36,515 nt of DNA from Defluviitaleaceae bacterium (GCA_009786925.1 WRGY01000117.1:1-36515); one strand, 5' to 3'; shown: positions 1-7,367, counted from the stretch's first letter. Translations and numbers: made by a program. Notes: generated by a model from the letters alone, not told the origin.

Positions 1-132
1 AAACACTCCATTGATGAATTGCCTTGTATCTTTTGCATTGCCGCCCCATGTACCCTTGTTGCCAATTGTTTGTGGCGAAATAACCGACCATAACGAACCT
101 GAAATGTCGTGCCGCCTGTAAGCATTATCCAC
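1..132 (-). CDS. IS5-family transposase, N-terminal part (cut by window edge)
   Basis: The 44 visible codons begin with a GTG (complement of 130-132), preceded by an AGGGGG ribosome site about 7 nt upstream. They continue open to the window edge. The peptide has the conserved start of IS5-type DDE transposases: YRRHDIS..LW, then GTWGGNAKD.RQFINGVF, which matches the usual 'RHDITDELW ... G.WGGRAKDNRRFINAVFW' block. The family cuts and joins its own element ends. The catalytic DDE residues lie outside the window, so intactness cannot be judged. The element appears to sit against, and probably truncate, the istB remnant that starts near 183. Family is well supported; the exact IS5 subgroup is not. 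Confidence 0.8.
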   Translation of the reverse strand, partial: MDNAYRRHDISGSLWSVISPQTIGNKGTWGGNAKDTRQFINGVF

Positions 133-158
133 GGAAAAGCCCCCTTAATGTTTTTTCC

Positions 159-167
159 ATTATACCA
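159..167 (-). promoter_or_regulatory. Extended -10 promoter of the IS5-type transposase
   Basis: On the minus strand the sequence TGGTATAAT is an extended -10 (TGnTATAAT) about 27 nt upstream of the GTG start of the transposase. No good -35 is seen at 16-18 bp, which is common with extended -10 promoters. Confidence 0.5.
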
Positions 168-182
168 TATTTCTTTTGTCGA

Positions 183-361
183 CACACCCTAGATGGAACG
201 ATATTTTTGCGGATACCAAGATTACAGCTGCTTTGCTTGACCGACTAGTCCATCATTCTCATCTTTTGGATTTTACAAACAGGGATTCTAAGCGGCTGCA
301 TGATGCTCTTTTAAAGCAGTCAACTACAAAATCTCAAAAAAAGAGTGAAAAGAAAGGTTAA
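183..361 (+). pseudogene. IstB (IS21 helper ATPase) C-terminal remnant
   Basis: About 58 codons ending in TAA match the C-terminal tail of IstB-type AAA+ helper proteins: RWNDIFADTKITAALLDRLVHHSHLLDF, normally read as 'W..IFGD..LTTALLDRL.HH.HI.EF', here in segments. The rest of the roughly 250-residue ATPase, including Walker motifs, is absent. Only a TTG is available as a start. In IS21 elements IstB is the AAA+ regulator working with the IstA transposase, and no istA is visible. The lysine-rich end (KSQKKSEKKG) is typical. The adjacent IS5-type element on the minus strand probably cut this gene. It is almost certainly non-functional. Confidence 0.75.
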
Positions 362-365
362 AAGG

Positions 366-393
366 GGCATATAGGAAAATGCACCTATATGCC
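366..393. repeat. Perfect 10-bp hairpin after istB remnant
   Basis: GGCATATAGG at 366-375 and CCTATATGCC at 384-393 are perfect inverted copies around an 8-nt loop, starting 4 nt after the istB stop. There is no T-run, so it is not a standard terminator. It may be a structure associated with an element end. Confidence 0.6.
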
Positions 394-422
394 ACCTTCA
401 AGTTTTTACTTGCGAGTGGTTC

Positions 423-493
423 GTGATGTCAAGGTCGGGTAGTATTTTTTGAGAAAAGCACTCAAAAAATCTCCACCCTTCTCTTGACTTCAC
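423..493. repeat. Long imperfect inverted repeat (71 bp)
   Basis: The left arm (423-453) and right arm (461-493) fold on each other around a 7-nt loop. The inner 10 bp (ATTTTTTGAG / CTCAAAAAAT) are perfect, a GGGT/ACCC block pairs further out, and the outer block GTGA-n-GTCAAG / CTTGAC-n-TCAC pairs with one mismatch. No gene overlaps it. It could be a small non-autonomous element, a recombination site or a structured RNA. The rest of 361-579 is AT-rich without a recognisable gene. Confidence 0.6.
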
Positions 494-579
494 TTCGGTG
501 TTAGCTGAGCTGAAATTTACTTTTATTCCCATTCGACTGCTACACTTTTATCTTTATATTTGCTATATTTTTTTCTTGA

Positions 580-825
580 CAAAAACACAAAATAAGCACA
601 TCATTAAAGCAAGGTGGAGTATTATACTTATCATTCAAACATGGTGATTTTGAAGGTATTCGGAATGGTCGTTTTTTCACGGACTTCTCAAAAGATAGCA
701 TTGCTCAAATAATATCTGATGTAAGTGATTTTACGATTCTCGATACGCAAATTACTTATGATGTTCGAGCTGGGCGTAGTGATGAAGAATGGATAAATTT
801 GATACTTATTAAGCATACACTTTAA
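580..825 (+). pseudogene. Class I SAM-dependent methyltransferase, C-terminal remnant
   Basis: An open frame of 81 codons ends at TAA 823-825 and is closed on the left by a TGA at 577-579, with no start codon at a suitable place. The peptide reads LKQGGVLYLSFKHGDFEG, then RNGRFFTDFS, then a tail with VRAGRSDEEWINLILIK. This is the C-terminal half of small SAM methyltransferases, in which 'LKPGG.LY.SFK.G..EG.R.GR.FTDF' is a recognisable string. The SAM-binding N-terminus is missing. The frame lies 51 nt before an AAA-ATPase N-terminal fragment in the same direction, so the two probably belonged to one operon that has since been deleted internally. Confidence 0.7.
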
Positions 826-876
826 ACAAATTACAAGCAGGAGAAGCACTGCTTAATTTTAGAGGGGGCATGAATA

Positions 877-1089
877 GTGAAACTTTTATATGTGTGGATA
901 GAATCATTTAGGTCAATATATCAACAAGGACTTTCTTTGATAGATGGTTTTGATGTCGATATTAATGATATTTCCGAACCACTAAATCAAAACACAAGCA
1001 GTCATAATAAACAATTTCCATTTAAGAGAGTATGTTTGCCTTCTAATCCACCAAACTTTACTTTATTTTGTTCCATAATGAAATGGTAG
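877..1089 (+). pseudogene. AAA-family ATPase, N-terminal fragment
   Basis: A GTG start with a strong AGAGGGGG site gives 70 codons. The first approximately 30 residues (MKLLYVWIESFRSIYQQGLS in part) resemble the opening strand of SMC/RecF-like AAA ATPases of the 'MKLLYIWI.NYK.I.NQGFN' type, often found in anti-phage or restriction loci. The ORF stops before any Walker A motif, and its last approximately 20 residues do not resemble the family. It is best read as a truncated gene rather than a small protein. The product, if made, cannot bind ATP. Confidence 0.55.
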
Positions 1090-1122
1090 TTTTTCAACTA
1101 TCATTTTTTTAATGGCGGCAAA

Positions 1123-1136
1123 TCCGCTTGTGGCAA
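1123..1136 (+). repeat. 14-nt motif TCCGCTTGTGGCAA (copy 1)
   Basis: This 14-mer recurs exactly on the opposite strand at 4293-4306, directly in front of the large serine recombinase, and a variant (CCGTTTGTGGTAA) lies beside that copy. It may be a recombinase binding site or an operator. Confidence 0.5.
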
Positions 1137-1165
1137 AGGTTTTTGACGCTTTTGGGAGGTGGTGA

Positions 1166-1297
1166 ATGGTCTATGTAGATGTTTACGGTGGAGGTATTTG
1201 CGGTTGTTTCGCTTCTGCTGTAAGCATAACACGCATTATAATTAGCGTAAACAACCGAAATCTCAAAAATATGGAAAGGGCGATTTTATGGAAATAA
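1166..1297 (+). CDS. Possible small protein (43 aa) upstream of tnpV-like gene
   Basis: ATG 1166 follows a good GGGAGGTGGTG ribosome site and runs 43 codons to TAA 1295-1297, overlapping the start of the TnpV-like gene by 10 nt. The N-terminus is glycine- and cysteine-rich (VYGGGICGCFAS). No family was recognised. The ribosome site and overlapping arrangement argue for translation, possibly coupling with the next gene. The short length and mobile context leave real doubt. Confidence 0.35.
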   Translation: MVYVDVYGGGICGCFASAVSITRIIISVNNRNLKNMERAILWK

Positions 1298-1560
1298 GTT
1301 ATGTTCCTGTGGGTGATTATCTTCTGCCAGAAATCCAGTTATCAGACCCACCAGATGCACCACCGCTTGGCAAATATGGCATGATGCACAAGGCGTATCT
1401 GAAAGAACAGAAACCTGCACTATACAGCCGACTTTTATTGTCGGAACGATTATATCCACTTTGTCGTGAAATTGACGATGCTGCGGCAATACGCCTTAAA
1501 ACAATACCCGATAAAGAAGCGGCATATGAAGTTATTCTCCATGAATTGGTATATGATTGA
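1288..1560 (+). CDS. TnpV-like transposon-encoded protein (shortened)
   Basis: This 90-residue protein has the TnpV signature: MEISYVPVGDYLLPEIQL at the start, then GKYGMMHKAYLKEQKPALY.RLLLS, and the ending ILHELVYD. TnpV proteins of Tn4451-type clostridial elements are about 115-120 residues. Here the central linker after residue 60 is shorter, which suggests an internal deletion with both ends kept in frame. An AAAGGG site precedes the ATG. TnpV has no proven biochemical role; it travels with TnpX-type large serine recombinases, and one is encoded at 4331. Family is confident; function is unknown. Confidence 0.75.
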   Translation: MEISYVPVGDYLLPEIQLSDPPDAPPLGKYGMMHKAYLKEQKPALYSRLLLSERLYPLCREIDDAAAIRLKTIPDKEAAYEVILHELVYD

Positions 1561-1565
1561 GCAGG

Positions 1566-1610
1566 AAAACAAGCAAGGCAGGATGATTTTCGACCTGCCT
1601 TGCTTGTTTT
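1566..1610. terminator. Bidirectional intrinsic terminator, 17-bp perfect stem
   Basis: AAAACAAGCAAGGCAGG (1566-1582) pairs perfectly with 1594-1610 around an 11-nt loop. The A-run on one side and T-run on the other allow termination in both directions. It lies exactly between the TnpV-like gene (plus) and the convergent Rpn-family gene (minus), touching the latter's stop codon. Confidence 0.9.
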
Positions 1611-2473
1611 CAAAGTGATTCTATTTCCTCTTGGGTCAATCCTGTAGCTTTTATGATTGTATCCATCGGCATGTTCATATTGATGAGGTTGCGCGCAATA
1701 TCCATACGTTCACCCATGCGCCCTTCATTACGCCCTTCGTTACGTGCCCCACCCATCAATGACACCCAATCTCTCCGCGCCTTTTCACGTTCCTCGTAAA
1801 GCATACGGGTACGTTCGTCGGCAGACAACTCCTTCAGAAAACCAACAGCTTTTTTCATTTGCGGTTTGCGTTCAGCTATCATGTCTAAAACCTCCCCATC
1901 GTTCGATTTGATAAATTTCATCCAATACCATAAATCAGTGTTTTCCGTTGTTTCTGGCAACTTGGATAATTCAAGGGTATTTATTTCCTTTAAGTCTGTA
2001 AATTCCACGCCGTATTTTGTGCGGTAGCGAAATTGGTGATGGTAGTCGTCATCTTCTTTGATTAGGTCATGGTTTGTGATTATTATACTGACTACTCGCT
2101 TAATTGTTTTCCAATTCTCGCCAGAGGACATTTGCTCTGTTATCATTTTAGATTGCTGATAAATAGAGCGTTCCTTTAGTTCAGGGAGTGGCCACAGTTG
2201 AATCTCAATATGGATAATATTTTTGCTCTTTGTGTGAAGTTTTACGTCAAGTACACTATACTTATCATCTGTTGCTTCCTTTTTCACGTAAGGGTCGATA
2301 ATAGTTATTGTATCATATTCTTCATCGGGTATATTAAGCACAGACTTTAAGAAATCCGCAAGTATATCCACATTACGTTGGTCTCCAAATATCAACTTAA
2401 AAATAAAATCTGATGTAACAGGAAGCAACAAAATTTTGTTATTCAATTCAGTAATATCGCTCAAATTATTCAA
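1610..2473 (-). CDS. Rpn-family PD-(D/E)XK nuclease / putative transposase
   Basis: This 287-residue protein belongs to the Rpn (recombination-promoting nuclease, PDDEXK_2) family. It opens with the family block LPVTSDFIFKLIFGD, followed by the nuclease core with D76 in SVLDVKLH and E90-x-Q92 in IIHIEIQ (D-Xn-ExQ variant). The middle has the usual 'ERSIYQQSKM...Q' region, and the C-terminus has the low-complexity NEGRNEGR stretch and a short helical tail ending in GLTQEEIESL. Rpn proteins cleave DNA and raise recombination frequency; many genomes carry many copies. The start is TTG (complement 2471-2473), chosen because AAGGGGA sits 6-7 nt upstream; a TATACT -10 is at 2490-2495. The length is normal, so it is probably intact. 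Confidence 0.88.
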   Translation of the reverse strand: MNNLSDITELNNKILLLPVTSDFIFKLIFGDQRNVDILADFLKSVLNIPDEEYDTITIIDPYVKKEATDDKYSVLDVKLHTKSKNIIHIEIQLWPLPELKERSIYQQSKMITEQMSSGENWKTIKRVVSIIITNHDLIKEDDDYHHQFRYRTKYGVEFTDLKEINTLELSKLPETTENTDLWYWMKFIKSNDGEVLDMIAERKPQMKKAVGFLKELSADERTRMLYEEREKARRDWVSLMGGARNEGRNEGRMGERMDIARNLINMNMPMDTIIKATGLTQEEIESL

Positions 2474-2525
2474 TCCCCTTCATATGGATAGTATACCACG
2501 GATTTATGGATTTTCTACAATAAAA

Positions 2526-3677
2526 TCAAACTTTTGCTTGTGTCGTGGCAGTCTTGCTTCGGCTTTTTCGTACCCGCCCCTGCTCCAACCAAGCCTCAAA
2601 CTCATCAAACCCCAAATTACCTGCAAGGCACTCATCCCTTTTTCGTCCTGCTTCATCAGACCAAGCTAAAAAGTCCTCTTGTGTCATCTTCTTATTGCGG
2701 GTGCGCGAATTAAGTCTGCGATACGCTTTTTTATAAACATCCCAAACAGGATTTTCAGCGACTTTCTTCTCGTATCGCAACATTGCGCCAATTTCATTAC
2801 AACGGCGTTCTGTATCAGCAAAAATACGATTGCAATACTCAGCATCCACCCGTCGCATGGGGATAAAAAAGCGTTCGCAATTCTTACATTTCTTAATATA
2901 AATATCATGCTCAATCATTTTTATAAACTCGAAGCGAAATAAATCCTCGACACCATTTATTTCATATAATTGTTGAACTTCCTGTGTAGCTGTGCGCCCG
3001 TAAAATGTGCGAAACGACCTTTCAAGATAGTAATAATGCCCACCAAACTTGTGCATATGGTATTCGTCCAAAATATCAATATAATCAATAGAGCGTCCAT
3101 CAGGCACTTTAATTTCCTTACGGTAATGAAGTAGAATCTCTAAGTCATGGATAATAAATTTTTGAAACTTGCATAAATGGTCATGCAAAACGGCAATGGC
3201 ATCCTTGACGGCTCGAAAAAGCCGTTTTTCTTTGTCTAAAAAATAGGCTACATCCACGTAAGTGGAATTGGATTTAGGCCACTCGAAATTTAATGCCCAA
3301 CTTAACTTAGCCTCCGCATTGGGTATTTGCCTTTCAAGCGCAACTATAGCCTGTTTGGGTGATTCAATAAAGGCATAGATAAAATCTAAGAGGGTCTGAC
3401 CATACAAATAAACATATTGCTCATGCTGTTGTAATTCACTCATAGATTCTTTCAATGCGGCGATAAATTCAGGTTGCTTTGCGGCGACATGAGCGTGTTC
3501 GCTGTCAAAGGCTTCTGCTATTGCAGAAAAAGCGTCAAGAAACATATCAGGTTCATAACACACAAAATTAAGAAGCGGTTTTCCTAGCTCGTAGGCTATG
3601 CCCCCGATGTTGGAAAAACTGCTTTTTTCGTTGTAAAAATGGATGTTTCCGTCCTTTATATAGACACTTGCGACCAT
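2526..3677 (-). CDS. DUF6076 domain-containing protein
   Basis: This 383-residue protein has a helical, aromatic-rich body and a Cys-rich C-terminal module: KKCKNCERFF, then AEYCNR, then RRCNEIG (about residues 260-300), arranged as a likely zinc ribbon. This architecture is that of DUF6076 proteins of clostridial mobile elements, whose function is not known. The start is set at ATG 3675-3677 because AGGGGTG lies 6 nt upstream. An ATG 39 nt further upstream has no ribosome site. The tail is basic (RVRKSRSKTATTQAKV), which would suit nucleic-acid binding, but that is inference. It is transcribed from a good promoter and may share the transcript with the Rpn gene 52 nt downstream. Confidence 0.72.
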   Translation of the reverse strand: MVASVYIKDGNIHFYNEKSSFSNIGGIAYELGKPLLNFVCYEPDMFLDAFSAIAEAFDSEHAHVAAKQPEFIAALKESMSELQQHEQYVYLYGQTLLDFIYAFIESPKQAIVALERQIPNAEAKLSWALNFEWPKSNSTYVDVAYFLDKEKRLFRAVKDAIAVLHDHLCKFQKFIIHDLEILLHYRKEIKVPDGRSIDYIDILDEYHMHKFGGHYYYLERSFRTFYGRTATQEVQQLYEINGVEDLFRFEFIKMIEHDIYIKKCKNCERFFIPMRRVDAEYCNRIFADTERRCNEIGAMLRYEKKVAENPVWDVYKKAYRRLNSRTRNKKMTQEDFLAWSDEAGRKRDECLAGNLGFDEFEAWLEQGRVRKSRSKTATTQAKV

Positions 3678-3745
3678 TTTGTTCACCCCTGTTAAGCGAA
3701 AATAAGTATATACCATTTAGGCGAATATCTATCAGTATTGCTATT

Positions 3746-3774
3746 ATTGTACTTTAGCCTTGATTTTATGTCAA
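3746..3774 (-). promoter_or_regulatory. Sigma-A-type promoter of the DUF6076 gene
   Basis: On the minus strand TTGACA (3769-3774) is followed after exactly 17 bp by TACAAT (3746-3751). The predicted start site lies about 60 nt upstream of the chosen ATG. Confidence 0.8.
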
Positions 3775-3777
3775 GTA

Positions 3778-4008
3778 TATACGATAATTATTTTAGCGAC
3801 AATGATATAGATTTTGTATTATTGCCGTCAACTGAATAGCCGCACATGCGGCACATGTTCACATCGCCCGGGCCAATCGGGAGGCGATTCAGAAAGTATC
3901 CCGACACTAAATCTGTGGCTTTGGCATCCGCAGACCGCAAGTGGCGTTGCGGCAAGTCAAAATTAATCACAGAAACATCAAAATTATTTTATGAAGGGAG
4001 TCGGTGGT
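3778..4008. other. Divergent spacer between DUF6076 and tnpW
   Basis: The stretch 3840-3960 is more GC-rich than its surroundings. It is open on both strands but has no start with a convincing ribosome site. A minus-strand frame contains a CRMCGY Cys pair followed by GNNTKS, which might be a relic, but no family was recognised. No strong hairpin or repeat was seen. Confidence 0.4.
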
Positions 4009-4194
4009 ATGAATACGAAAAAAATCCAACGTGAAAAGGTAAATTCGCCGCTGGAACCGTACCGTTTTACGAAACGCATCGGCTCCACGGTTTTCAAAGT
4101 CAATGTTAGCTTCAAGCAAGACGCAAAAGAAACAATGGACGAAAAAATTATGCGTCTTATGCGTAATGATGTGCAATTAGGAAAGGTGGTCTGA
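4009..4194 (+). CDS. TnpW-like transposon-encoded protein
   Basis: This 61-residue protein has the TnpW pattern: a short basic leader, then YRFTKRIGSTVFKVNVSF, then KETMDEKIMRLMRNDV. The family consensus is 'F.RTIGRTTY.V..HFS...ET..DKI.RLI.NE'. The start at ATG 4009 is preferred over ATG 3991 because AAGGGAG lies about 10 nt upstream of it. TnpW accompanies TnpX-family serine recombinases in Firmicutes integrative elements, and its biochemical role is not established. The gene is 136 nt upstream of the recombinase in the same direction and is probably co-expressed. Confidence 0.75.
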   Translation: MNTKKIQREKVNSPLEPYRFTKRIGSTVFKVNVSFKQDAKETMDEKIMRLMRNDVQLGKVV

Positions 4195-4196
4195 TT

Positions 4197-4334
4197 GTGA
4201 AATTGAATATGGATTGGGAATGGCGAGAAATCGCCGTTCCCACAAATTTTGCAAAACTTCTGCAAATGCAGTCCGTTTGTGGTAAAATGAAATTGCCACA
4301 AGCGGAAACGCTGCCGGAAAGGGGTTCATTATGA
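4197..4334 (+). CDS. Possible small protein (45 aa) overlapping recombinase start
   Basis: GTG 4197 (2 nt after the TnpW stop, with GAAAGGTGG upstream) opens a 45-codon frame ending in TGA 4332-4334, overlapping the recombinase ATG 4331 as ATGA. The spacing at both ends suggests translational coupling from TnpW to the recombinase. The peptide is not recognised and part of it overlaps the palindromic promoter region 4273-4306. It could be a coupling leader rather than a functional protein. Confidence 0.35.
   Translation: MKLNMDWEWREIAVPTNFAKLLQMQSVCGKMKLPQAETLPERGSL
4273..4306 (+). promoter_or_regulatory. Palindromic promoter/operator before the serine recombinase
   Basis: CCGTTTGTGG (from 4273) and CCACAAGCGG (to 4305) form an imperfect inverted repeat around TAAAATGAAATTG, where TGTGGTAAAAT has an extended -10 shape. 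The right arm contains an exact inverted copy of the 14-mer at 1123-1136. A site read by a repressor or by the recombinase itself would fit, but this is inferred. Confidence 0.5.
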
Positions 4335-6262
4335 ACAACAATATCTGGCAACCGCTCTGCGACAAGAGTATTACAACGCAGTATGACATTTTATATTGCA
4401 GGCTCTCCCGCGATGACGGGTTAGACGATAAGGAGAGCGATTCCATATCCCACCAACGAGAAATCCTAGCCGATTACGCAGCAAAGAATGGTTTTGACCA
4501 TCCGATTTGTGTGGTGGACGATGGATTCACAGGCACGAATTTCCAAAGACCCGGTTGGCAACTCGTTTTACAAGAGATTGAAAACGGCAACGTCCGTTCG
4601 ATAATCTGTAAGAATAAAGACCGTTTCGGCAGGGATTACTTGCGCGTCGGCTTATATAGGGAGATGTTCAAGGAATCGAACATTCGTTTCGTTGCAATAG
4701 GTGATGGCGTAGACAATATCCGTGACGATGACGATTTTGCGCCGTTCCGCGATATTATCGCTGAATTTTTTGCAAGAGATACAAGCAGAAAAATTAAGGC
4801 AGTTTTGCATAACAAAGGGCGAAGTGGAAAGCCACTAACCAACCAAGCAATCTATGGCTACCGTAAAGACCCAAACGACCGCAACAAATGGCTTGTAGAC
4901 GAAACAGCCGCCCCGATTGTTAAGCGAATCTTTCATATGACAATCGAAGGAAAAGGGCCGTTTCAGATTGCACGGACATTTTGTGACGAGAAGATTATAC
5001 GCCCATCATGCCATGTTGCACGGTTAAGTGGTTGCGTCACCGCAAAATCTGAACAAAGCCCATACGGTTGGACGGATGCAACGATTACGCAGATTATCCG
5101 TCGCCCTGAATATATGGGTCACGTCGTCAATTTCAGAACCTACAAGACCTCTTTTAAGACGAAAAAATACAAGCTGAACCCGCCCGAAAAATGGGAAATC
5201 TTCGAGAACGTACATGAAGCGATTATTTCCCCCGGTGAATGGGAAACAGCGCAAAAATGCCGAACAGTTATACGCCGTAAAAACAAGAGTGGAGAAGTTA
5301 ATCCGCTAACAGGACTTGTTTACTGCGGCACATGTGGAAGTCGTATGTACAATCATCGTGGTACACGCTACAGCGAAACCCGCCCATCACAAAATAGCTA
5401 CTGTTGCACCAAGTACAGCAAATATCCGCCAGAGTGTACTCGTCATAATATCTCTGTGAAGTCCCTGCGGGAACTTGTACTAGATGCAATAAAAAATGTT
5501 AGTAGCTATGCAAGTGAGCATGAAGCGGAGTTTGTTGAAAAACTTCGTGAGGATGCACAAATAAAACAAGACGAGCAAGCAAAATCCCAAAAGAAACAGC
5601 TTTTTGCGGACAAACGCCGTGTTGCAGAACTCGATAAGCTAATACAGCAAATTTATGAGGACAAGGTTTCAAAATCCTTGTCGGAAAAGCGATTTGCAGT
5701 ATTATCGGCGCAATATGAATCTGAGCAAGAATCTGTTGAGGCTCGCATAGCCGAAATAGAAAAGGAGCTTGCGCAATTCACAGAAGATGGGGCTAAAGCT
5801 GATAAATTTATTGCACTTGTCCGTAAATACACCACTTTTGAGGAACTCACAAACGCCATGCTAACGGAGTTTGTGGACAAAATAGTGGTGCATGAAGCAG
5901 AACGACAGCGAGGGCAACGCAATCAGAAAGTAGACATCTACCTAAGTTTTATCGGGCAGTTTACCCCGCCGGGTTGTGAGCAGGTATTCCCCGAATACCA
6001 ATCGCCGCAGGACAAGCGCAGGGAGTATCATCGGGAATATTACCAACGCAATAAAGAAGCAATCTCTGCCAAAACCACGAAGCGTTATTATGCGAAAAAA
6101 TCAGAACGCCCCGACCCTCCTGTAAAATCGGCAGAAGAACTTGCCGCAGAGGAAGAATTGCGGGTTGAACGCCGCAAGGCGTATCAACGTGAGTATCAGC
6201 GCGAATGGCGAAAAAAACAGCAAGCTAAAAATCTCCATCTTGAACAGGTGGCGCAAGCGTAA
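4331..6262 (+). CDS. Large serine recombinase, TnpX type
   Basis: This is a 643-residue site-specific recombinase that would excise and integrate the surrounding element through a Ser-DNA intermediate. It has a resolvase catalytic domain (about 15-160) with nucleophile S26 in YCRLSRDD, SISHQRE, the DDGFTGTN.QRPG block and KDRFGRD (R98). A recombinase domain follows (about 170-310, with AIYGYRKD and IIRRPEYMGH). A zinc ribbon has C332 and C335 (YCGTCG) and later Cys near 358 and 369. A coiled coil (about 390-490) and a DUF4368-like segment (FVDKIVVHEAE) come next. The C-terminus is unusual: about 100 residues rich in Tyr, Arg and Glu (repeated REYYQRNKE, YQREYQREWRKK), likely basic helices. 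The length is in the range of TnpX (about 700). It appears intact. Confidence 0.92.
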   Translation: MNNNIWQPLCDKSITTQYDILYCRLSRDDGLDDKESDSISHQREILADYAAKNGFDHPICVVDDGFTGTNFQRPGWQLVLQEIENGNVRSIICKNKDRFGRDYLRVGLYREMFKESNIRFVAIGDGVDNIRDDDDFAPFRDIIAEFFARDTSRKIKAVLHNKGRSGKPLTNQAIYGYRKDPNDRNKWLVDETAAPIVKRIFHMTIEGKGPFQIARTFCDEKIIRPSCHVARLSGCVTAKSEQSPYGWTDATITQIIRRPEYMGHVVNFRTYKTSFKTKKYKLNPPEKWEIFENVHEAIISPGEWETAQKCRTVIRRKNKSGEVNPLTGLVYCGTCGSRMYNHRGTRYSETRPSQNSYCCTKYSKYPPECTRHNISVKSLRELVLDAIKNVSSYASEHEAEFVEKLREDAQIKQDEQAKSQKKQLFADKRRVAELDKLIQQIYEDKVSKSLSEKRFAVLSAQYESEQESVEARIAEIEKELAQFTEDGAKADKFIALVRKYTTFEELTNAMLTEFVDKIVVHEAERQRGQRNQKVDIYLSFIGQFTPPGCEQVFPEYQSPQDKRREYHREYYQRNKEAISAKTTKRYYAKKSERPDPPVKSAEELAAEEELRVERRKAYQREYQREWRKKQQAKNLHLEQVAQA

Positions 6263-6291
6263 TAATTATAACTGCATAAGCAATCAATTTT

Positions 6292-6320
6292 CCTCGGACA
6301 TTAGCGTTCGGGGATTTTTT
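6292..6320 (+). terminator. Weak terminator-like hairpin after the recombinase
   Basis: CCTCG (6292-6296) pairs with CGGGG (6309-6313, one G.U), followed by six T. The stem is short, so termination is likely partial and read-through into the RepA-like gene is plausible. Confidence 0.4.
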
Positions 6321-6350
6321 GTTGCAAAAAAATCGAAGGGAGAAATTCAA

Positions 6351-7367
6351 ATGAGCGAAAATAAAATTAGCGACAAGACCCCAAATGATACCACCCCAAA
6401 AGAGTTTAGCATCATAGACGGAAATACTCTTATGGCGCAGGAATATGAATCGTTGGGGTTTTCTGTCGAAAAAATTCTGCCACATGGAATATTCATCTTG
6501 GCGGGTAGTGGCAAAATCGGAAAGTCGTGGTTGGCTCTTGATATGGCGGTTAGCGTTGCAACAGGTGGCAGTTTATGGGATTTTGGCACAGGGGGAGGCA
6601 CTGTGCTGTATCTCGCGCTGGAGGACAATTACCCACGCCTGCAAGACCGTTTAATTACAATCGACGCGAAAAATAAGGACATATCAAAGCTAAAACTCAC
6701 AACAGCTTCATGCGGAATAAAAAGCGGGTTGTTTGAACAGGCCAATAGCTTTTTCATCCAAAACCCCGACACGAAGCTGATTATCATTGATACGATGGAG
6801 AAAATTCGCGACACCCAAATGAGCGGCAACATTTATTCCCATGACTACCGTGACATGACGCTTTTGCGTGAATTAACAAAGGACAACAAGCTAACAGTTT
6901 TGTTAATCCACCACACAAGAAAATTATCCGATGATGACCCGCTTAACACTTTGTCGGGGAGCATGGGTTTAGTGGGCGCGTCCGATGGTGTGTTTGTTCT
7001 CGAAAAAGAAAAGCGCACAGGCACTAAGGCGAAGCTGACCATTGCCAACCGTGACACGCAGGGGTTTTGCTTCATGTTAGAACTTGCTACCGAAACTTGC
7101 AAATGGCAATTTCTTGGTAACGAAGGTGATTTGCCTCCCGAAATCGAAACAATTATAGAAGAAAAAGACGAATGGCTGTATATGCTAATTGATGATTTTT
7201 TGGAAGATGACTGGCGTGGCACATGTCGTTTTTTTCCGACAGAAGGGGCAAATATACTCAATGCGAACTTGTTTTTGACGATTGCGCACCTTTTTGAAAA
7301 ACTCTTGATGGGCATTACTTCAAATATCTTTTCCATTACCCCCTTGACAATGTTTCTCCGAGAATAG
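6351..7367 (+). CDS. RepA-like AAA/RecA-fold ATPase, altered C-terminus
   Basis: The chosen start ATG 6351 has GAAGGGAG 8-9 nt upstream. The protein (338 aa) is a hexameric-helicase-like RecA-fold ATPase of the AAA_25/RepA type, common in Firmicutes mobile elements, probably assisting element replication. Walker A is GSGKIGKSW (about 52-60), the 'LYLALED' block follows near residue 90, Walker B is KLIIIDTMEKI (about 145), and LLIHHTRK is the sensor strand with SGSMGLVGASDGV after it. This core is complete to about residue 265 (NRDTQGF, W.FLGNEGD). After about residue 290 the sequence (RFFPTEGANILNA...) no longer resembles a DNA-binding tail, and the ORF ends in AT-rich decayed DNA. It is probably 3' truncated. 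Confidence 0.8.
   Translation: MSENKISDKTPNDTTPKEFSIIDGNTLMAQEYESLGFSVEKILPHGIFILAGSGKIGKSWLALDMAVSVATGGSLWDFGTGGGTVLYLALEDNYPRLQDRLITIDAKNKDISKLKLTTASCGIKSGLFEQANSFFIQNPDTKLIIIDTMEKIRDTQMSGNIYSHDYRDMTLLRELTKDNKLTVLLIHHTRKLSDDDPLNTLSGSMGLVGASDGVFVLEKEKRTGTKAKLTIANRDTQGFCFMLELATETCKWQFLGNEGDLPPEIETIIEEKDEWLYMLIDDFLEDDWRGTCRFFPTEGANILNANLFLTIAHLFEKLLMGITSNIFSITPLTMFLRE

Noticed and set aside
423-493. Integron attC site or retron msd
   Set aside because: No GTTRRRY/RYYYAAC core pair, no integrase and no reverse transcriptase near the palindrome.
1317-1613. Minus-strand frame opposite the TnpV-like gene
   Set aside because: The TnpV-like frame has a clear family match and ribosome site; the reverse frame runs through the terminator hairpin.
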